A stretch of 64,000 nt of DNA from Janthinobacterium sp. SUN073 (GTDB taxonomy: Bacteria > Pseudomonadota > Gammaproteobacteria > Burkholderiales > Burkholderiaceae_D). The notes beneath the pieces are model-generated. The model searched no databases, was not told the DNA's origin, and saw nothing but the letters and a program-made list of their open reading frames with translations. The stretch lies in assembly GCF_030397665.1 (NCBI RefSeq), contig NZ_JAPUBT010000005.1, forward strand, positions 62,001 through 126,000. Reading direction: 5' to 3'. Of the stretch, positions 1-9,289 are shown in pieces (the stretch's first letter is position 1; every line of letters starts with the position of its first letter). A program made the position numbers and the translations under genes.

Positions 1-1325
1 GGCTCGCCCTGGAACGGGATCAGGAACAGCGACTCGCCATCCCATTTCAGACGCGTAAAGCCGAAGACGGCATCGACCCAGGCCATGCTGGCCATGGGGC
101 TGGGTGACGGCACATACACGCCCTGCCAGTTTTCCACCGTGGGCGCGGGCGTGCCCTGCGGCGCTGGCGCGCGCAGCGGCAGCTCCAGGTCGCGCAGCAG
201 CAGGCGGTTGAAGCGTTCATAGTCGGCTGCCTCCGCATCCGTATTGAAGGCCACGAAGAAGGCGCTGTCCTGCTCCGGGTAGATGCACAGCATGGCGCGA
301 AAACCCACGGCCGTGCCAGGGTGGCAGGCGCCCACCACATTGTGGCGGTCGCGCACGGCAAGGGCCAGGCCGTGCCCCGTTGCCAGGCCCGCCTGCGCCG
401 CATCCGTGCCAGCCGGTTCGGACAAGGCGCCCATCAGCGCCGGGTCGATGAAGCGCTGGTCCTGCAGCTTGCCGTCGCCCATCAGGAATTGCGCCAGCTT
501 GCCCATGTCGGCCGCGGTGGTGGTAAATTGCGCGGCCGGACGCAGGTACTGCGGCACGGCCGCTTGCGCCACGCCATGCTCGAAGTGGCCCATGGCCAGG
601 CGCGGATCAGCCCGCGCGCCCGTCTGCGTGACGAAAGTAAACGTGCTGTCCGCCATGCCCAGCGGCTGCAGCAGCTGCGCATTGAGGTAGCGCTCATACG
701 GCTGGCCCGTCACCTTCTCGATCACCATGCCCAGCAAGCCATAAGCCATGTTCGAATACGCATAGCGGCTGCCGGGCCGCGCGCGCACGCGCAGCAGATT
801 GCGTCCGCCGTCAAAAGCGGCCGCCAGCGGCGTCTGCGGCGCCGGATTCATGCTGAACGCCTGCCAGAAGCGCACATTGTCGAGGCCGGACGTGTGCGCC
901 AGCAGGTGGCGGATGCGCACGGGGTCGCTGGTCTGCCACGGGTTGTTCAGCGCCAGTTCCGGCAGCACCTGCTGCACGGGCGTGTCGAGTGTGAGCCGGT
1001 CTTCGCTGACCAGGCGCAAGACGCCCAGCGCCAGCGCCACCTTGCCCACGGAACCCACTTGCACGCGCGTGTCCGCCTGCATGGGTAGGTGCTTGGCGGC
1101 ATCGCGCTGGCCCGACGCGCCGACTTTGACTGTGCCATCGGGCAAGACTTCGCTCCAGACGGCGCCCGCCAGGCCCTCTTCCTTCAAGCCGGCGGCAAAC
1201 TCCGCCTCCAGCGCAGGCGCGGCGGCATGGGCCGCCGTGGCGCACAGCAGCAAGGCCGGCACGGCGCGCCGCAGCCATGACCCGGCGCGCGCGGTCCAGG
1301 TGGGATGTGGATGTGCTTTCAACAA
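1..1325 (-). CDS. Serine hydrolase, beta-lactamase/PBP4* family, exported (3' end beyond window)
   Basis: The protein looks like a class C beta-lactamase-type serine hydrolase; its real substrate (a peptide, ester or beta-lactam) cannot be told. The reading frame is open from the window edge. An N-terminal hydrophobic stretch ending ALLLCATAAHAA looks like a signal peptide, so the enzyme is probably periplasmic. Family features include VGSVGKVALALG (S-x-x-K nucleophile motif), LLAHTSGL and YAYSNMAYGLLG (Y-x-N motif). No ATG lies in frame at the 5' end. The best start is TTG at 1325, with AAGG about nine bases upstream; a GTG further in would cut into the signal peptide. The C-terminus lies outside the window. 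It is divergent from the small membrane protein at 1415. Confidence 0.8.
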   Translation of the reverse strand, partial: MLKAHPHPTWTARAGSWLRRAVPALLLCATAAHAAAPALEAEFAAGLKEEGLAGAVWSEVLPDGTVKVGASGQRDAAKHLPMQADTRVQVGSVGKVALALGVLRLVSEDRLTLDTPVQQVLPELALNNPWQTSDPVRIRHLLAHTSGLDNVRFWQAFSMNPAPQTPLAAAFDGGRNLLRVRARPGSRYAYSNMAYGLLGMVIEKVTGQPYERYLNAQLLQPLGMADSTFTFVTQTGARADPRLAMGHFEHGVAQAAVPQYLRPAAQFTTTAADMGKLAQFLMGDGKLQDQRFIDPALMGALSEPAGTDAAQAGLATGHGLALAVRDRHNVVGACHPGTAVGFRAMLCIYPEQDSAFFVAFNTDAEAADYERFNRLLLRDLELPLRAPAPQGTPAPTVENWQGVYVPSPSPMASMAWVDAVFGFTRLKWDGESLFLIPFQGE

Positions 1326-1414
1326 TGTATTTCGCCTTTTTCCATGGATTGCGCTCCCGTTCAACAGAGCTTGTTACAATAAAAACCTGAGCAAACAATC
1401 AAGCGGGAGCCTGC

Positions 1415-1777
1415 ATGTCACAAGATATTATTTTGGATACCCCACTCCGGCAGACCAAGAACCTGGCCTGGTGGTTGTACCTGATACATGGCGCCAGCTT
1501 CGTGTTTTCGCTGGGCGCGTTTTCCTTCATTCCGCTCATCATCAATTATGTGAAGCGGGACGAGGCGGCCGGGACCTTCGTGTACAGCCATCACAGCTGG
1601 ATGATCCGTTCCTTCTGGTGGTATGTGGCCTGGATCGTCGTCGGCGCCGTGCTATGGATGACCATCATCGGCATTCCGCTGGCGTTCGTCGTGTGGGGCG
1701 TGGCCTGGCTGTGGAAAGCCTACCGCTTGCTGCGCGGCTTCCTCGACCTGAACAACAACACCCCCGTCCCCCTGTAA
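1415..1777 (+). CDS. Small DUF4870-like membrane protein
   Basis: A 120-residue integral membrane protein of unknown function. Three hydrophobic segments are visible: roughly residues 17-44 (starting NLAWWLYLIHG), 68-88 and 89-105, separated by a charged stretch with YVKRDEAAG and the SHHSW motif typical of DUF4870-type proteins. The length and topology fit that family, whose members have no assigned activity. The ATG follows a GGGAG-type ribosome binding site. It is divergent from the serine hydrolase and convergent with the cystathionine beta-lyase gene, so it is probably a single-gene unit. Confidence 0.8.
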   Translation: MSQDIILDTPLRQTKNLAWWLYLIHGASFVFSLGAFSFIPLIINYVKRDEAAGTFVYSHHSWMIRSFWWYVAWIVVGAVLWMTIIGIPLAFVVWGVAWLWKAYRLLRGFLDLNNNTPVPL

Positions 1778-1787
1778 AAGGTGCTTC

Positions 1788-1810
1788 GCGGCAAGCCAAT
1801 GGCTTGCCGC
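1788..1810. terminator. Stem-loop between convergent genes
   Basis: A perfect 10 bp inverted repeat (GCGGCAAGCC/GGCTTGCCGC, loop AAT) sits directly between the stops of the convergent genes ending at 1777 and 1814. There is no clear T-run on either side, so it could be a bidirectional terminator or an mRNA 3'-end stabiliser. Confidence 0.45.
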
Positions 1811-1813
1811 TGC

Positions 1814-2980
1814 CTACATCGCCGCGAACGCCCGTTCGATATCGGCGATCAGATCCTGCGGATCTTCCAGCCCCACGTTCAGGCGCACCAGCTGGCCCGG
1901 CAACTGCCAGCCCTTGCGCATGGCGGCGATGCGGTACGGCATCACCAGGCTGTTCGCGCCGCCCCAGCTGTAGCCTATCTTGAACAACTGCAAGGCGTCG
2001 ACGAAACGGTCCGTCTGCTGCTCCGTGTAGCGGGCATCGAACAGCACGGAAAACAGGCCGCCCGCGCCCGTGAAATCGCGCTGCCAGATGGCGTGACCGG
2101 GACAATCGGCGAAGGACGGATGCAGCACCGTGGCGATCTCGCTTCTTCCCTTGAGCCAGGCGGCCACCGTGCGCGCGCCCGCATCGTGCGCGTCGAAGCG
2201 CAGCTTCATGGTGGGCAAGCCGCGCAGCACCAGGTAGGCGTCATCGGCGCCCACGCCCATGCCGAGGCGCATGTGCGCCAGCGCCAGGCGCTCGTGCAGC
2301 GCCCGCTCGCGCGTAATGAGCGCGCCCATCAGCACGTCCGAGCCGCCCGACTGGTATTTCGTCAGCGCCTGCATGATGATGTCCACCCCCAGCTCAAAGC
2401 CGCGCAGGGCCAGGCCGGCCGACCAGGTGTTGTCCAGGGCCACCAGCACGCCGCGCGCATGGGCGGCCGCGCAGATGGCGGGCAAATCCGGCACTTCCAT
2501 GGTCACGGAACCCGGCGCTTCCGTCCAGATGAGCTTGGTATTTTCCTGGATCAGGGCGGCGATGCCGGCGCCGATCAGCGGGTCGTAATAGCGGGCCGTG
2601 ATGCCGAAATCCTGCGCCAGCCAGCGTCCCAGTTCGCGGTTCGGGTTGTAGATGTTTTCCGGCAATAAAGCGTCATCGCCCGTTTTCAGCAGGGCAAAGT
2701 CCGCCATGGCGATGGCCGCCAGGCCCGACGGCGCCAGCAGGCAGTACTTGCCCCCTTCGATCTCGGCCAGCCGCGCTTCCAGGGTGAACGTGGTGGGCGT
2801 GCCGTGCAAGCCGTAGGTGTAGGCGTTCTTCTCTTTCCAGTCGCCCGAGCGCATGGCCGCCACGTCCTTGAACAGCACGGTCGATGCGTGATGGATGGCG
2901 TTGGGAAAGGCGGCAAAGCCTTGCGGCGCCTGGTAATCGCTGTGGATCAGCGCCGTCTGGGGGGATTTGATTGTGGTCAT
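1814..2980 (-). CDS. metC: Cystathionine beta-lyase (Cys/Met metabolism PLP enzyme)
   Basis: This PLP enzyme is expected to cleave cystathionine to homocysteine, pyruvate and ammonia in the cytoplasm, in methionine biosynthesis. It has 388 residues, normal for the Cys/Met-metabolism PLP family. Visible features are YGLHGTPT near the N-terminus, the substrate/PLP loop around LLAPSGLAAI, the DNTWSAGL segment with the PLP-contacting Asp, and TKYQSGGSDVLMG with the Schiff-base lysine. The arrangement fits cystathionine beta-lyase better than gamma-synthase, but a related lyase is possible. The ATG at 2980 was preferred to an ATG 33 bases upstream because homology-like sequence starts there. Its promoter must lie in the short gap after the rimO terminator. 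Confidence 0.82.
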   Translation of the reverse strand: MTTIKSPQTALIHSDYQAPQGFAAFPNAIHHASTVLFKDVAAMRSGDWKEKNAYTYGLHGTPTTFTLEARLAEIEGGKYCLLAPSGLAAIAMADFALLKTGDDALLPENIYNPNRELGRWLAQDFGITARYYDPLIGAGIAALIQENTKLIWTEAPGSVTMEVPDLPAICAAAHARGVLVALDNTWSAGLALRGFELGVDIIMQALTKYQSGGSDVLMGALITRERALHERLALAHMRLGMGVGADDAYLVLRGLPTMKLRFDAHDAGARTVAAWLKGRSEIATVLHPSFADCPGHAIWQRDFTGAGGLFSVLFDARYTEQQTDRFVDALQLFKIGYSWGGANSLVMPYRIAAMRKGWQLPGQLVRLNVGLEDPQDLIADIERAFAAM

Positions 2981-2993
2981 GGCGTCGGGAAAT

Positions 2994-3026
2994 AAAAAAA
3001 AGCGGATCAGCAATTGCTGGTCCGCC
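2994..3026 (-). terminator. Intrinsic terminator of rimO
   Basis: On the minus strand a GC-rich stem (GCGGACCAGC/GCTGATCCGC, loop AATT, one mismatch) is followed by a run of seven T residues. It lies about 50 bases beyond the rimO stop and just before the start of the next minus-strand gene, so it separates the two transcripts. Confidence 0.72.
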
Positions 3027-3076
3027 TTGATTGTAAGGGCTTTCGGCCCCGTACGCCGTACGACTGTTACACCTGC

Positions 3077-4489
3077 TTACTCGGCGGCGCCCCACAGGTC
3101 GTGCGCGTCCGCTGAAGTAATTTTTACATCAAAGAACTGGCCCACGGCCAGCTTGCGGTGCGGCTCGAACGGCGGTTTTACGTACACGACGCCATCGATT
3201 TCCGGCGCGTCGGCGGACGAGCGGCCCACGCCGCCGGAGCGGGTGACTTCATCGATGAGCACGCGCACGGTCTTGCCGACCTTGGCTTGCAGGCGTTTCT
3301 TGGAAATTTCTTCCTGCAGCAGCATCACGCGGCCACGGCGCTCTTCGCGCAGCTCTTCCGGCACGGGATTTTCGATCGCATTGGCCGTCGCGCCTTCGAC
3401 GGGCGAATAGGCGAAGCAGCCCAGACGGTCGATCTGCGCTTCCTTGAGGAAGTCCAGCAAGTACTCGAATTCCGCTTCCGTTTCACCAGGGAAACCGGCG
3501 ATGAAGGTCGAGCGGATGGTCAGGTCCGGGTTGATGGCGCGCCAGGCCTGGATGCGGTCGAGGTTTTTCTCGCCGCTGGCCGGGCGCTTCATGCGTTTGA
3601 GCACGTCAGGGTGCGCATGCTGCATCGGAATGTCGAGGTAGGGCAGGATGTGGCCGCCGCTCATCATCGGGATGATCTGGTCCACGTGCGGGTACGGGTA
3701 CACATAGTGCAAGCGCACCCAGGCGCCGTAGGTCTTGGCCAGTTCGCCCAGCGCTTCCGTCAGTTGCGTCATGTGCGTCTTCACGGGACGGCCATTCCAG
3801 AAGCCGGAACGGAATTTCACGTCCACGCCATACGCCGAGGTATCTTGCGAAATAACCAGCAACTCCTTGACGCCGGCCTTGAACAGGTTTTCCGCTTCGA
3901 TCATCAGTTCGCCGATCGGGCGCGAGACCAGGTCGCCGCGCATCGATGGAATGATGCAGAAACTGCAACGGTGGTTACAGCCTTCGGAAATTTTCAGGTA
4001 GGCATAATGCTTCGGCGTCAGCTTGATGCCTTGCGGCGGCACCAGGTCGAGGAAGGGCGCATGCGGCTTCGGCAAATGAAAATGGACGGAATCCATCACT
4101 TCGGACAGCGCGTGCGGACCGGTAACGGCCAGCACTTTCGGGTGCACCTTCATGATGATGTCGTCGCCGGCAGCATCTTTCTTGGCGCCCAGGCAACCGG
4201 TCACGATGACTTTACCGTTTTCAGCCAGCGCTTCGCCGATGGCGTCGAGCGACTCTTGCACGGCAGCATCGATAAAACCGCAGGTATTGACGATCACCAG
4301 ATCGGCGCCAGCGTAGGATTTCGCCGTTTCGTAGCCTTCGGCGCGCAGTTGGGTCAGGATTTGTTCGGAGTCGACCAGCGCTTTCGGGCAGCCGAGCGAG
4401 ACAAAGCCCACTTTCGGCGCCGCACCTGGCATGGCCAGCATGGCCTCTGGCTTGGCGGAAGGAACGGGAATACGGTGAATTTCAGACAT
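3077..4489 (-). CDS. rimO: Ribosomal protein uS12 methylthiotransferase RimO
   Basis: RimO is a radical-SAM enzyme that methylthiolates an aspartate of ribosomal protein S12. At 470 residues it has the usual three-part layout. The N-terminal MTTase domain includes [16 protein letters not shown] and [10 protein letters not shown] with cluster-binding cysteines. The radical SAM core has [18 protein letters not shown], giving the C-x3-C-x2-C motif. A C-terminal TRAM domain follows, with VLIDEV. The [10 protein letters not shown] and IIPSMRG signatures separate RimO from the tRNA enzyme MiaB. It is monocistronic, with a strong terminator downstream. Confidence 0.97.
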   Translation of the reverse strand: MSEIHRIPVPSAKPEAMLAMPGAAPKVGFVSLGCPKALVDSEQILTQLRAEGYETAKSYAGADLVIVNTCGFIDAAVQESLDAIGEALAENGKVIVTGCLGAKKDAAGDDIIMKVHPKVLAVTGPHALSEVMDSVHFHLPKPHAPFLDLVPPQGIKLTPKHYAYLKISEGCNHRCSFCIIPSMRGDLVSRPIGELMIEAENLFKAGVKELLVISQDTSAYGVDVKFRSGFWNGRPVKTHMTQLTEALGELAKTYGAWVRLHYVYPYPHVDQIIPMMSGGHILPYLDIPMQHAHPDVLKRMKRPASGEKNLDRIQAWRAINPDLTIRSTFIAGFPGETEAEFEYLLDFLKEAQIDRLGCFAYSPVEGATANAIENPVPEELREERRGRVMLLQEEISKKRLQAKVGKTVRVLIDEVTRSGGVGRSSADAPEIDGVVYVKPPFEPHRKLAVGQFFDVKITSADAHDLWGAAE

Positions 4490-4733
4490 AGTTGGCAGCT
4501 AGCAAAATGATGAGGCGAATCGGCTATTGTACCCCGAGCCGCCCCTTGCTGTCAGCGCCGGCTTCTTTTGCTGGCGCATCTGCAACGCTACCACCCCAGC
4601 TTTGTTGCGGCCGCTGCCATCGTGGCGGCGGTCGAACAAGGTCCGGCCACACATTCCAGGTATCAAGAAAGTCAAAATAATGCCTTAAGGAAATTAATGG
4701 CATGACATATAATTTTGTTTTTTAAAAAACTAA
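4490..4733. other. Intergenic region upstream of rimO and the BNR lipoprotein
   Basis: This 244-base gap separates the divergent rimO and lipoprotein genes. It becomes markedly AT-rich towards the lipoprotein. TATAAT at 4708-4713 is a perfect -10 match for the plus-strand gene, but the bases 16-18 upstream only poorly resemble a -35 box. No other element is recognised. Confidence 0.35.
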
Positions 4734-6338
4734 ATGAATCCCATGTCTTTGTCCTTTTCCAAATTGAAAGCGCGGCACCGGGCTGTAGCGGCTTGCGGCT
4801 TGACTGTATTGCTACTCAGCGGCTGCGTCGTCAACACGTCGGTGGTTGACCCACTGAAAACGAGTGCACAATCGGGAGAAACCCCGGTGGTAGTCAGCAT
4901 CACGTCGAATACCAAAGATATTTACGGTTTCAATATGATCAAGTTACGCCGTGTGGTGGCGGGGGAGCAGCGCAGTGATTTCAAGCTGGTCTCCGCAAAT
5001 CTGGTGATGAAAAAGGTCGAGAGCGCGATGGCAGGCGATACTTCCCTGTTCATTGGCGCACTACCGCCTGGCGAGTATGAGTTTGTCGAACTGATCGACA
5101 CGCGGGCCAACAAGCTCTTGCATGTGTACTCGAGCATCGTGGGAAGCTTCAAGATCGAAGCGGGCAAGTCGGCGGATCTGGGCCGGCTGATTGTGACACG
5201 CGGCGATTTCGGAGTGCAATACGGTCGCAGCGCGCAGGTGCTATCCAATGCGCAATTGCTCCAGCGCTTTGCCCCCGACTACAGCAAGTTATTCGGCGCT
5301 GCTGCCAGCCCAGGCTGGAGCACCCCACACCACGCGCAGGACGATGTCGAGCAATTTGCCCGCGCCCACCCGGCCGGGGCCGAGTGCGCCACCGAAATGC
5401 CCGATGGCCGGGTAGCTGCCGCCAGCCGCATGGGCGCCGTCCTGCTGCGCTCGACACAAGGTAAATGGAAGATCATCAATGCGCCCTCGGTGGAGTCGCT
5501 GTCTTGCGTCTTTCCCGTAGACCTGCCCAATGCCGAGTTGATCGCGGTAGGCGAATCGGGCTCCCTGCTACGCAAGGCGAGTGACAGCGACAAGCTGCTT
5601 CCTGTCGATACAGGCAACCTGCCGCCCGGCAACCTGCTGCGCATCGGTGGCAACTCAAAGGATGGCTGGTACGTGATGCATCGCAAGGGCGATGCATTGA
5701 ACATTTTCCATGCGAATCAGCTGGACGGTGGCGACTGGCGATCCGTGTACCGTTCCACCTTGCCCGGATCGTGGCTGCATGGCCCGGGCTTATTGTGGAC
5801 GTGGCAAGACGCGGAGCGGATCGGCTATGCGCTGGAAAGCGGCTTGATCGGCGAACTCGACTACCGCACGGGCAAGTTGACCGAACGCTTTAGTCCGCAC
5901 AAGAAAAGCTTGACGCAGTTTATCCATCAAGCCAATGGCACGCAAAGCGTTCTGGTAGCGGCGGGTCTGGGAGGACGCTTTCCCGACGCCTATGTTTCAC
6001 GGGATCGCGGCCAGAACTGGACGCCTATCGTGTCGCCCTTCAAGGTCCTGATGTCGCCCGTGGCGCCGCTCAATGACGGCAAACTGCTGATGGAAGCCGG
6101 CATGTATAACGAGGGCGCCCTGCTGGTCAGCAGCGACGAAGGCAAGACCTGGGGGCCGTATGTCCCATACACACTGCGCAACGCCCCGTTGATATTCCCG
6201 TCCGGCCTGGCGCTCAATATCCAGGAAGATTTCAAGGGTAAGGTCAGCATTTACAGCTCCATGGACAATGCCAGGACATGGAAGCTCGAGCATTCAAACC
6301 AGGACCTGCTCTCCACGCTGCAACAACGGAAGCAATAA
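4734..6338 (+). CDS. BNR/Asp-box repeat lipoprotein of unknown function
   Basis: A 534-residue lipoprotein. The signal sequence ends in LLLSGC, a lipobox with Cys at about residue 31. Residues ~50-180 form a beta-rich domain with no recognised family. Residues ~190-530 contain beta-propeller-like repeats with Asp-box signatures such as RDRGQNWTP, SDEGKTWGPY and MDNARTWKLE, as in sialidases and photosystem assembly factors. No catalytic site can be identified, so a binding or scaffold role in the outer membrane or periplasm is more likely than hydrolysis. An alternative ATG three codons downstream (4743) is equally possible. The gene stands alone, convergent with phaR. Confidence 0.82.
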   Translation: MNPMSLSFSKLKARHRAVAACGLTVLLLSGCVVNTSVVDPLKTSAQSGETPVVVSITSNTKDIYGFNMIKLRRVVAGEQRSDFKLVSANLVMKKVESAMAGDTSLFIGALPPGEYEFVELIDTRANKLLHVYSSIVGSFKIEAGKSADLGRLIVTRGDFGVQYGRSAQVLSNAQLLQRFAPDYSKLFGAAASPGWSTPHHAQDDVEQFARAHPAGAECATEMPDGRVAAASRMGAVLLRSTQGKWKIINAPSVESLSCVFPVDLPNAELIAVGESGSLLRKASDSDKLLPVDTGNLPPGNLLRIGGNSKDGWYVMHRKGDALNIFHANQLDGGDWRSVYRSTLPGSWLHGPGLLWTWQDAERIGYALESGLIGELDYRTGKLTERFSPHKKSLTQFIHQANGTQSVLVAAGLGGRFPDAYVSRDRGQNWTPIVSPFKVLMSPVAPLNDGKLLMEAGMYNEGALLVSSDEGKTWGPYVPYTLRNAPLIFPSGLALNIQEDFKGKVSIYSSMDNARTWKLEHSNQDLLSTLQQRKQ

Positions 6339-6377
6339 CATGCAGCATCGGCAGCCGGCGGGATGACGCCCGCAAAG

Positions 6378-6409
6378 CACAACGGCACAGGAGTTCCTGT
6401 GCCGTTGTG
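6378..6409. terminator. Perfect 15 bp stem-loop between convergent genes
   Basis: CACAACGGCACAGGA is repeated in perfect inverted form after a 2-base loop, between the stops of the BNR lipoprotein (6338) and phaR (6430). It can serve as a terminator for both strands, although neither side has a long T-run. Confidence 0.6.
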
Positions 6410-6429
6410 TGGCCCGCATTGGCTGCGGC

Positions 6430-6993
6430 TTACTTTTTGTCGGTCGGTGGGACTGGCGGCACAAACGGGAACGTGCCGAACAGATTCTTGCTCTGGCTCT
6501 GCATCTGTTCCTGCATCTGCACGAACAGGCTCTTGCTCTGGTCGATGTAGTTGTTCATCATGCCTTGCATCATCGGGCCCTGGACATTCATGAACTGGGT
6601 CCACATTTCCGGGCTGAATGGCTTGCCTTCGAAACTGCCGGCCGACGTGCCCGTGAATTTGTGCTGGATATCGGTGAACGCTTGCACGTTCTTTTCCAGG
6701 TAGGATCCCATCATGCCCTGCATGGCATGGCCATAGTAGCGGATGATCTGCGACAACACGCTGCTCGAAAACATGGGCGCGCCGTTCGCTTCCTCTTCCA
6801 AAATGATTTGCAGCAAGATGCTGCGCGTCAAATCTTCACTGGATTTGGCATCGACGACGGTAAACACCTCATTGTCCAACACCAGCTGCTTGACGTCCGT
6901 CAAGGTGATGTAGGAACTGGTTTGCGTGTCGTACAGACGGCGGTTGGGATATTTTTTAATCAGGCGGTCTATACTTTTTTTTGCACTACTCAT
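6430..6993 (-). CDS. phaR: Polyhydroxyalkanoate synthesis regulator PhaR
   Basis: PhaR is a DNA-binding repressor that also binds PHA granules and controls phasin and PHA genes. The 187-residue protein opens with the PHB/PHA accumulation regulator DNA-binding domain (IKKYPNRRLYDT, SSYITLTDVK). Next come the PHB_acc domain (IRYYGHAMQGMM) and a Gln/Met-rich, amphipathic C-terminal tail (SLFVQMQEQMQSQS) that would suit granule binding. The ATG at 6993 was chosen because an upstream in-frame GTG falls on the probable ribosome binding site. It lies downstream of phaC on the same strand, with a ~225-base gap and a stem-loop between, so it probably has its own promoter. Confidence 0.93.
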   Translation of the reverse strand: MSSAKKSIDRLIKKYPNRRLYDTQTSSYITLTDVKQLVLDNEVFTVVDAKSSEDLTRSILLQIILEEEANGAPMFSSSVLSQIIRYYGHAMQGMMGSYLEKNVQAFTDIQHKFTGTSAGSFEGKPFSPEMWTQFMNVQGPMMQGMMNNYIDQSKSLFVQMQEQMQSQSKNLFGTFPFVPPVPPTDKK

Positions 6994-7165
6994 CACAAGT
7001 TCCACTTATTGCGCCGCAGCGCATACTGAGTTAATCCGAAAAAAAAGCGAACGTGGGTCCGCTTTCGCACCTGCCTACTTTTTCCATTATAGAGTGGAAA
7101 ACGGCTCCATTGCACATCAGGGTAGTAGATTCCCGCATTTATTGCAACGCAACTAAAAGTAGATT

Positions 7166-7201
7166 CCTGACAAGACCGATGATTACGCCGACCTTGTCAG
7201 G
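7166..7201 (-). terminator. Stem-loop after phaC
   Basis: CCTGACAAG and CTTGTCAGG form a perfect 9 bp stem with an 18-base loop. On the minus strand it lies 18 bases after the phaC stop and is followed by a T-rich stretch (AATCTACTTTTAG). It is a plausible though weak intrinsic terminator separating phaC from phaR. Confidence 0.5.
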
Positions 7202-7218
7202 CAAAAACGCTTTGTGAC

Positions 7219-8973
7219 TTAATCTGCCCTGACTTTAACATATCGCCCCGGCGCCGGCTCGATTGCCGCGTGGCGTTTGTTGCCCGGTTTGCCTGGCGCC
7301 TTCACCTGGGTACCGCCGTGTTCGGCCAGGAAGGCCGCCCATTCGGGCCACCAGCTGCCCGCATGCTCGGTCGCGCCTTCCATCCACTGCTCGGCAGTCA
7401 AGGGCTTGGCTTTCGCCGTGCGCGGCTGGTCATTGCTCCAGTAACTGCGCTTTTTCTTCGACGCCGGATTGATCACGCCGGCGATGTGGCCTGAAGCCCC
7501 GAGGATAAAGCGGTTGGCTTTCGGCTTCTTGGGATTCAGCAAGGCTGTGCTGGCGTAGGCCGCGCCCCAGGGTACGATATGGTCTTCGCGCGAGCCATAG
7601 ATGAAGGCGGGCGCGTCAATGCTGCTCAGGTCGACCTGTTCTCCGGCCACCGTCAGCTTGCCCGGCACTTTCAGGCTGTTTTCCAGGTAAGTGTTGCGCA
7701 GATACCAGCAAAACATGGGGCCTGGCAAGCCCGTGCCGTCGCCATTCCAGTACAGCAAGTCGAACGCGGGCGGCTCCTTGCCCTTCAGATAGTTCGACTG
7801 CACGTAATTCCACACCAGGTCGTTCGGTCGCAGGCTGGAAAACGTGCTGCCCAGGTCGCGCCCCGTCATCAGGCCGCCCTTGGCCAGGCTCTGCTCGCGC
7901 AGCGCCACTTGCGGCTCGTCGATGAAGACGTCGAGCGCGCCCGCGTCGCAGAAATCGAGGAAGGTGGTCAGCAGGGTCAGACTGGCGGCCGGATTCTCGC
8001 CCCGCGCCTTGAGCACGGCCAGCGCCGTCGAGACGATGGTGCCGCCCACGCAAAAACCGAACATATTGAGCTTGTCCTGGCCGGAAATGTCCTGCGCGAA
8101 ACGGATGGCTTCGATCACGCCTTGCTCGACGTAATCGTCCCACGTCAGGTGCTGCATGCTCAGGTCCGGATTACGCCAGGACATCAAAAACACGGTATTA
8201 CCCTGCTCCACCGCATAGCGCACGAGCGAGTTTTCCGGCTGCAAGTCAAGAATATAGAATTTATTGATGCACGGCGGCACCATCAGCAGGGGACGCTGGT
8301 GTACCGTGGCCGTCGTCGGCGTGTACTGGATCAGCTGGAACAGGGCGTTTTCAAACACCACCGCGCCCGGCGTGGTGGCCACGTTGCGGCCCACTTCGAA
8401 GGCCGATTCGTCGGACTGCGAGATGCGGCCCTTCTGCATGTCGGTCAGCATATTGCTCAAGCCCTTGGCCAGGCTTTCGCCCTTGGTCTCGATCAGGGTT
8501 TGCTGGGCGTCAGGGTTGGTGGCCAGAAAGTTGGCGGGCGACATGGCATCGACGATTTGCTGCACCGCAAAGGCAATCTTTTGCTTCTGGTGCGGCGTCG
8601 CTTCCACGGCGTCGGCCATGGCGCTGAGAAACTCCGCGTTCAGCAGATAGGCGGCCGCATTGAAGGCCGACAGGGGACTGGCGTGCCAGGCGGGCGCGGC
8701 GAAGCGGCGGTCTTTCAGCTCCGGCGCCTTGCCGGCCATAAAGTCAGCCCACAAGCCCGTCAGCTTGGCCACATAGGCATTTTTCAGTTGCTCGATCGCT
8801 TCCGGCTTGATGCTGGCGCCCGTATCCTGCAAAATGCCGGCAATCGGATTGCCCTGGGGCTGCGGTACCATGTTGAACCACGTCTTCCACTGCTCAGGAT
8901 TGCTGATCTGCGCCATCCATTCCTTGGTCATCATTTGAGGATCGGGCATATTCATAGATGTATGTAAGTCCAT
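7219..8973 (-). CDS. phaC: Class I poly(R)-hydroxyalkanoate synthase
   Basis: PhaC polymerises hydroxyacyl-CoA into PHA at the granule surface. The 584-residue length is typical of class I enzymes. The N-terminal PhaC_N domain (PLLMVPPCINKFYILDL) leads into the alpha/beta-hydrolase core. The lipase-like box is GFCVGG, with the catalytic Cys at about residue 320. The acid (DFCDAGALDVF region) and the C-terminal His in GASGHIAGV are also visible. The annotated ATG has no obvious Shine-Dalgarno; ATGs at 8955 and 8949 are alternatives. No beta-ketothiolase or reductase gene is adjacent. Confidence 0.96.
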   Translation of the reverse strand: MDLHTSMNMPDPQMMTKEWMAQISNPEQWKTWFNMVPQPQGNPIAGILQDTGASIKPEAIEQLKNAYVAKLTGLWADFMAGKAPELKDRRFAAPAWHASPLSAFNAAAYLLNAEFLSAMADAVEATPHQKQKIAFAVQQIVDAMSPANFLATNPDAQQTLIETKGESLAKGLSNMLTDMQKGRISQSDESAFEVGRNVATTPGAVVFENALFQLIQYTPTTATVHQRPLLMVPPCINKFYILDLQPENSLVRYAVEQGNTVFLMSWRNPDLSMQHLTWDDYVEQGVIEAIRFAQDISGQDKLNMFGFCVGGTIVSTALAVLKARGENPAASLTLLTTFLDFCDAGALDVFIDEPQVALREQSLAKGGLMTGRDLGSTFSSLRPNDLVWNYVQSNYLKGKEPPAFDLLYWNGDGTGLPGPMFCWYLRNTYLENSLKVPGKLTVAGEQVDLSSIDAPAFIYGSREDHIVPWGAAYASTALLNPKKPKANRFILGASGHIAGVINPASKKKRSYWSNDQPRTAKAKPLTAEQWMEGATEHAGSWWPEWAAFLAEHGGTQVKAPGKPGNKRHAAIEPAPGRYVKVRAD

Positions 8974-9039
8974 TCAAGAATTAATAAATAACTACTTCCG
9001 GGCCACCTGCATGCAAACTCTTACTCACTGCCACTACTC

Positions 9040-9273
9040 ATGATGCTCATGACCGCTGTTGCCTGGATCTATGTCGTCGGCCTCATGGCGCTGACGGAAC
9101 CGTCCATCGTCGCCGGGGTAATGACCTTCGTGCTGTACTGCGTCATCCCGCTGTCCATCCTATTCTATCTGACGGGCTCGCGGCGACGCAAACGCAAGGC
9201 TGAGCGCGTCGCTGAACTGAACGCGCGCGCGCTCGCCTCAGCAGACGATAAAACAAAAACGGCAGACACATAA
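9040..9273 (+). CDS. Small two-helix membrane protein
   Basis: A 77-residue protein of unknown function. Two hydrophobic segments (about residues 4-24 and 28-45, ending LSILFYLTG) are followed by a very basic stretch (SRRRKRKAERV) and a polar tail, predicting two membrane helices with the C-terminus in the cytoplasm. The start could be the first ATG or one 3 or 9 bases on. It is divergent from phaC, and its stop codon lies inside the loop of the pgeF terminator. Confidence 0.65.
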   Translation: MMLMTAVAWIYVVGLMALTEPSIVAGVMTFVLYCVIPLSILFYLTGSRRRKRKAERVAELNARALASADDKTKTADT

Positions 9274-9284
9274 GTGTCTGCCGT
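9251..9284 (-). terminator. Intrinsic terminator of the rluD-pgeF unit
   Basis: A perfect 11 bp stem (ACGGCAGACAC/GTGTCTGCCGT, loop ATAA) is followed on the minus strand by a T-rich tract (TTTTGTTT). It starts six bases beyond the pgeF stop. The small plus-strand gene overlaps it and ends in its loop, so the hairpin can serve both strands. Confidence 0.8.
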
Positions 9285-9289
9285 GCAGA

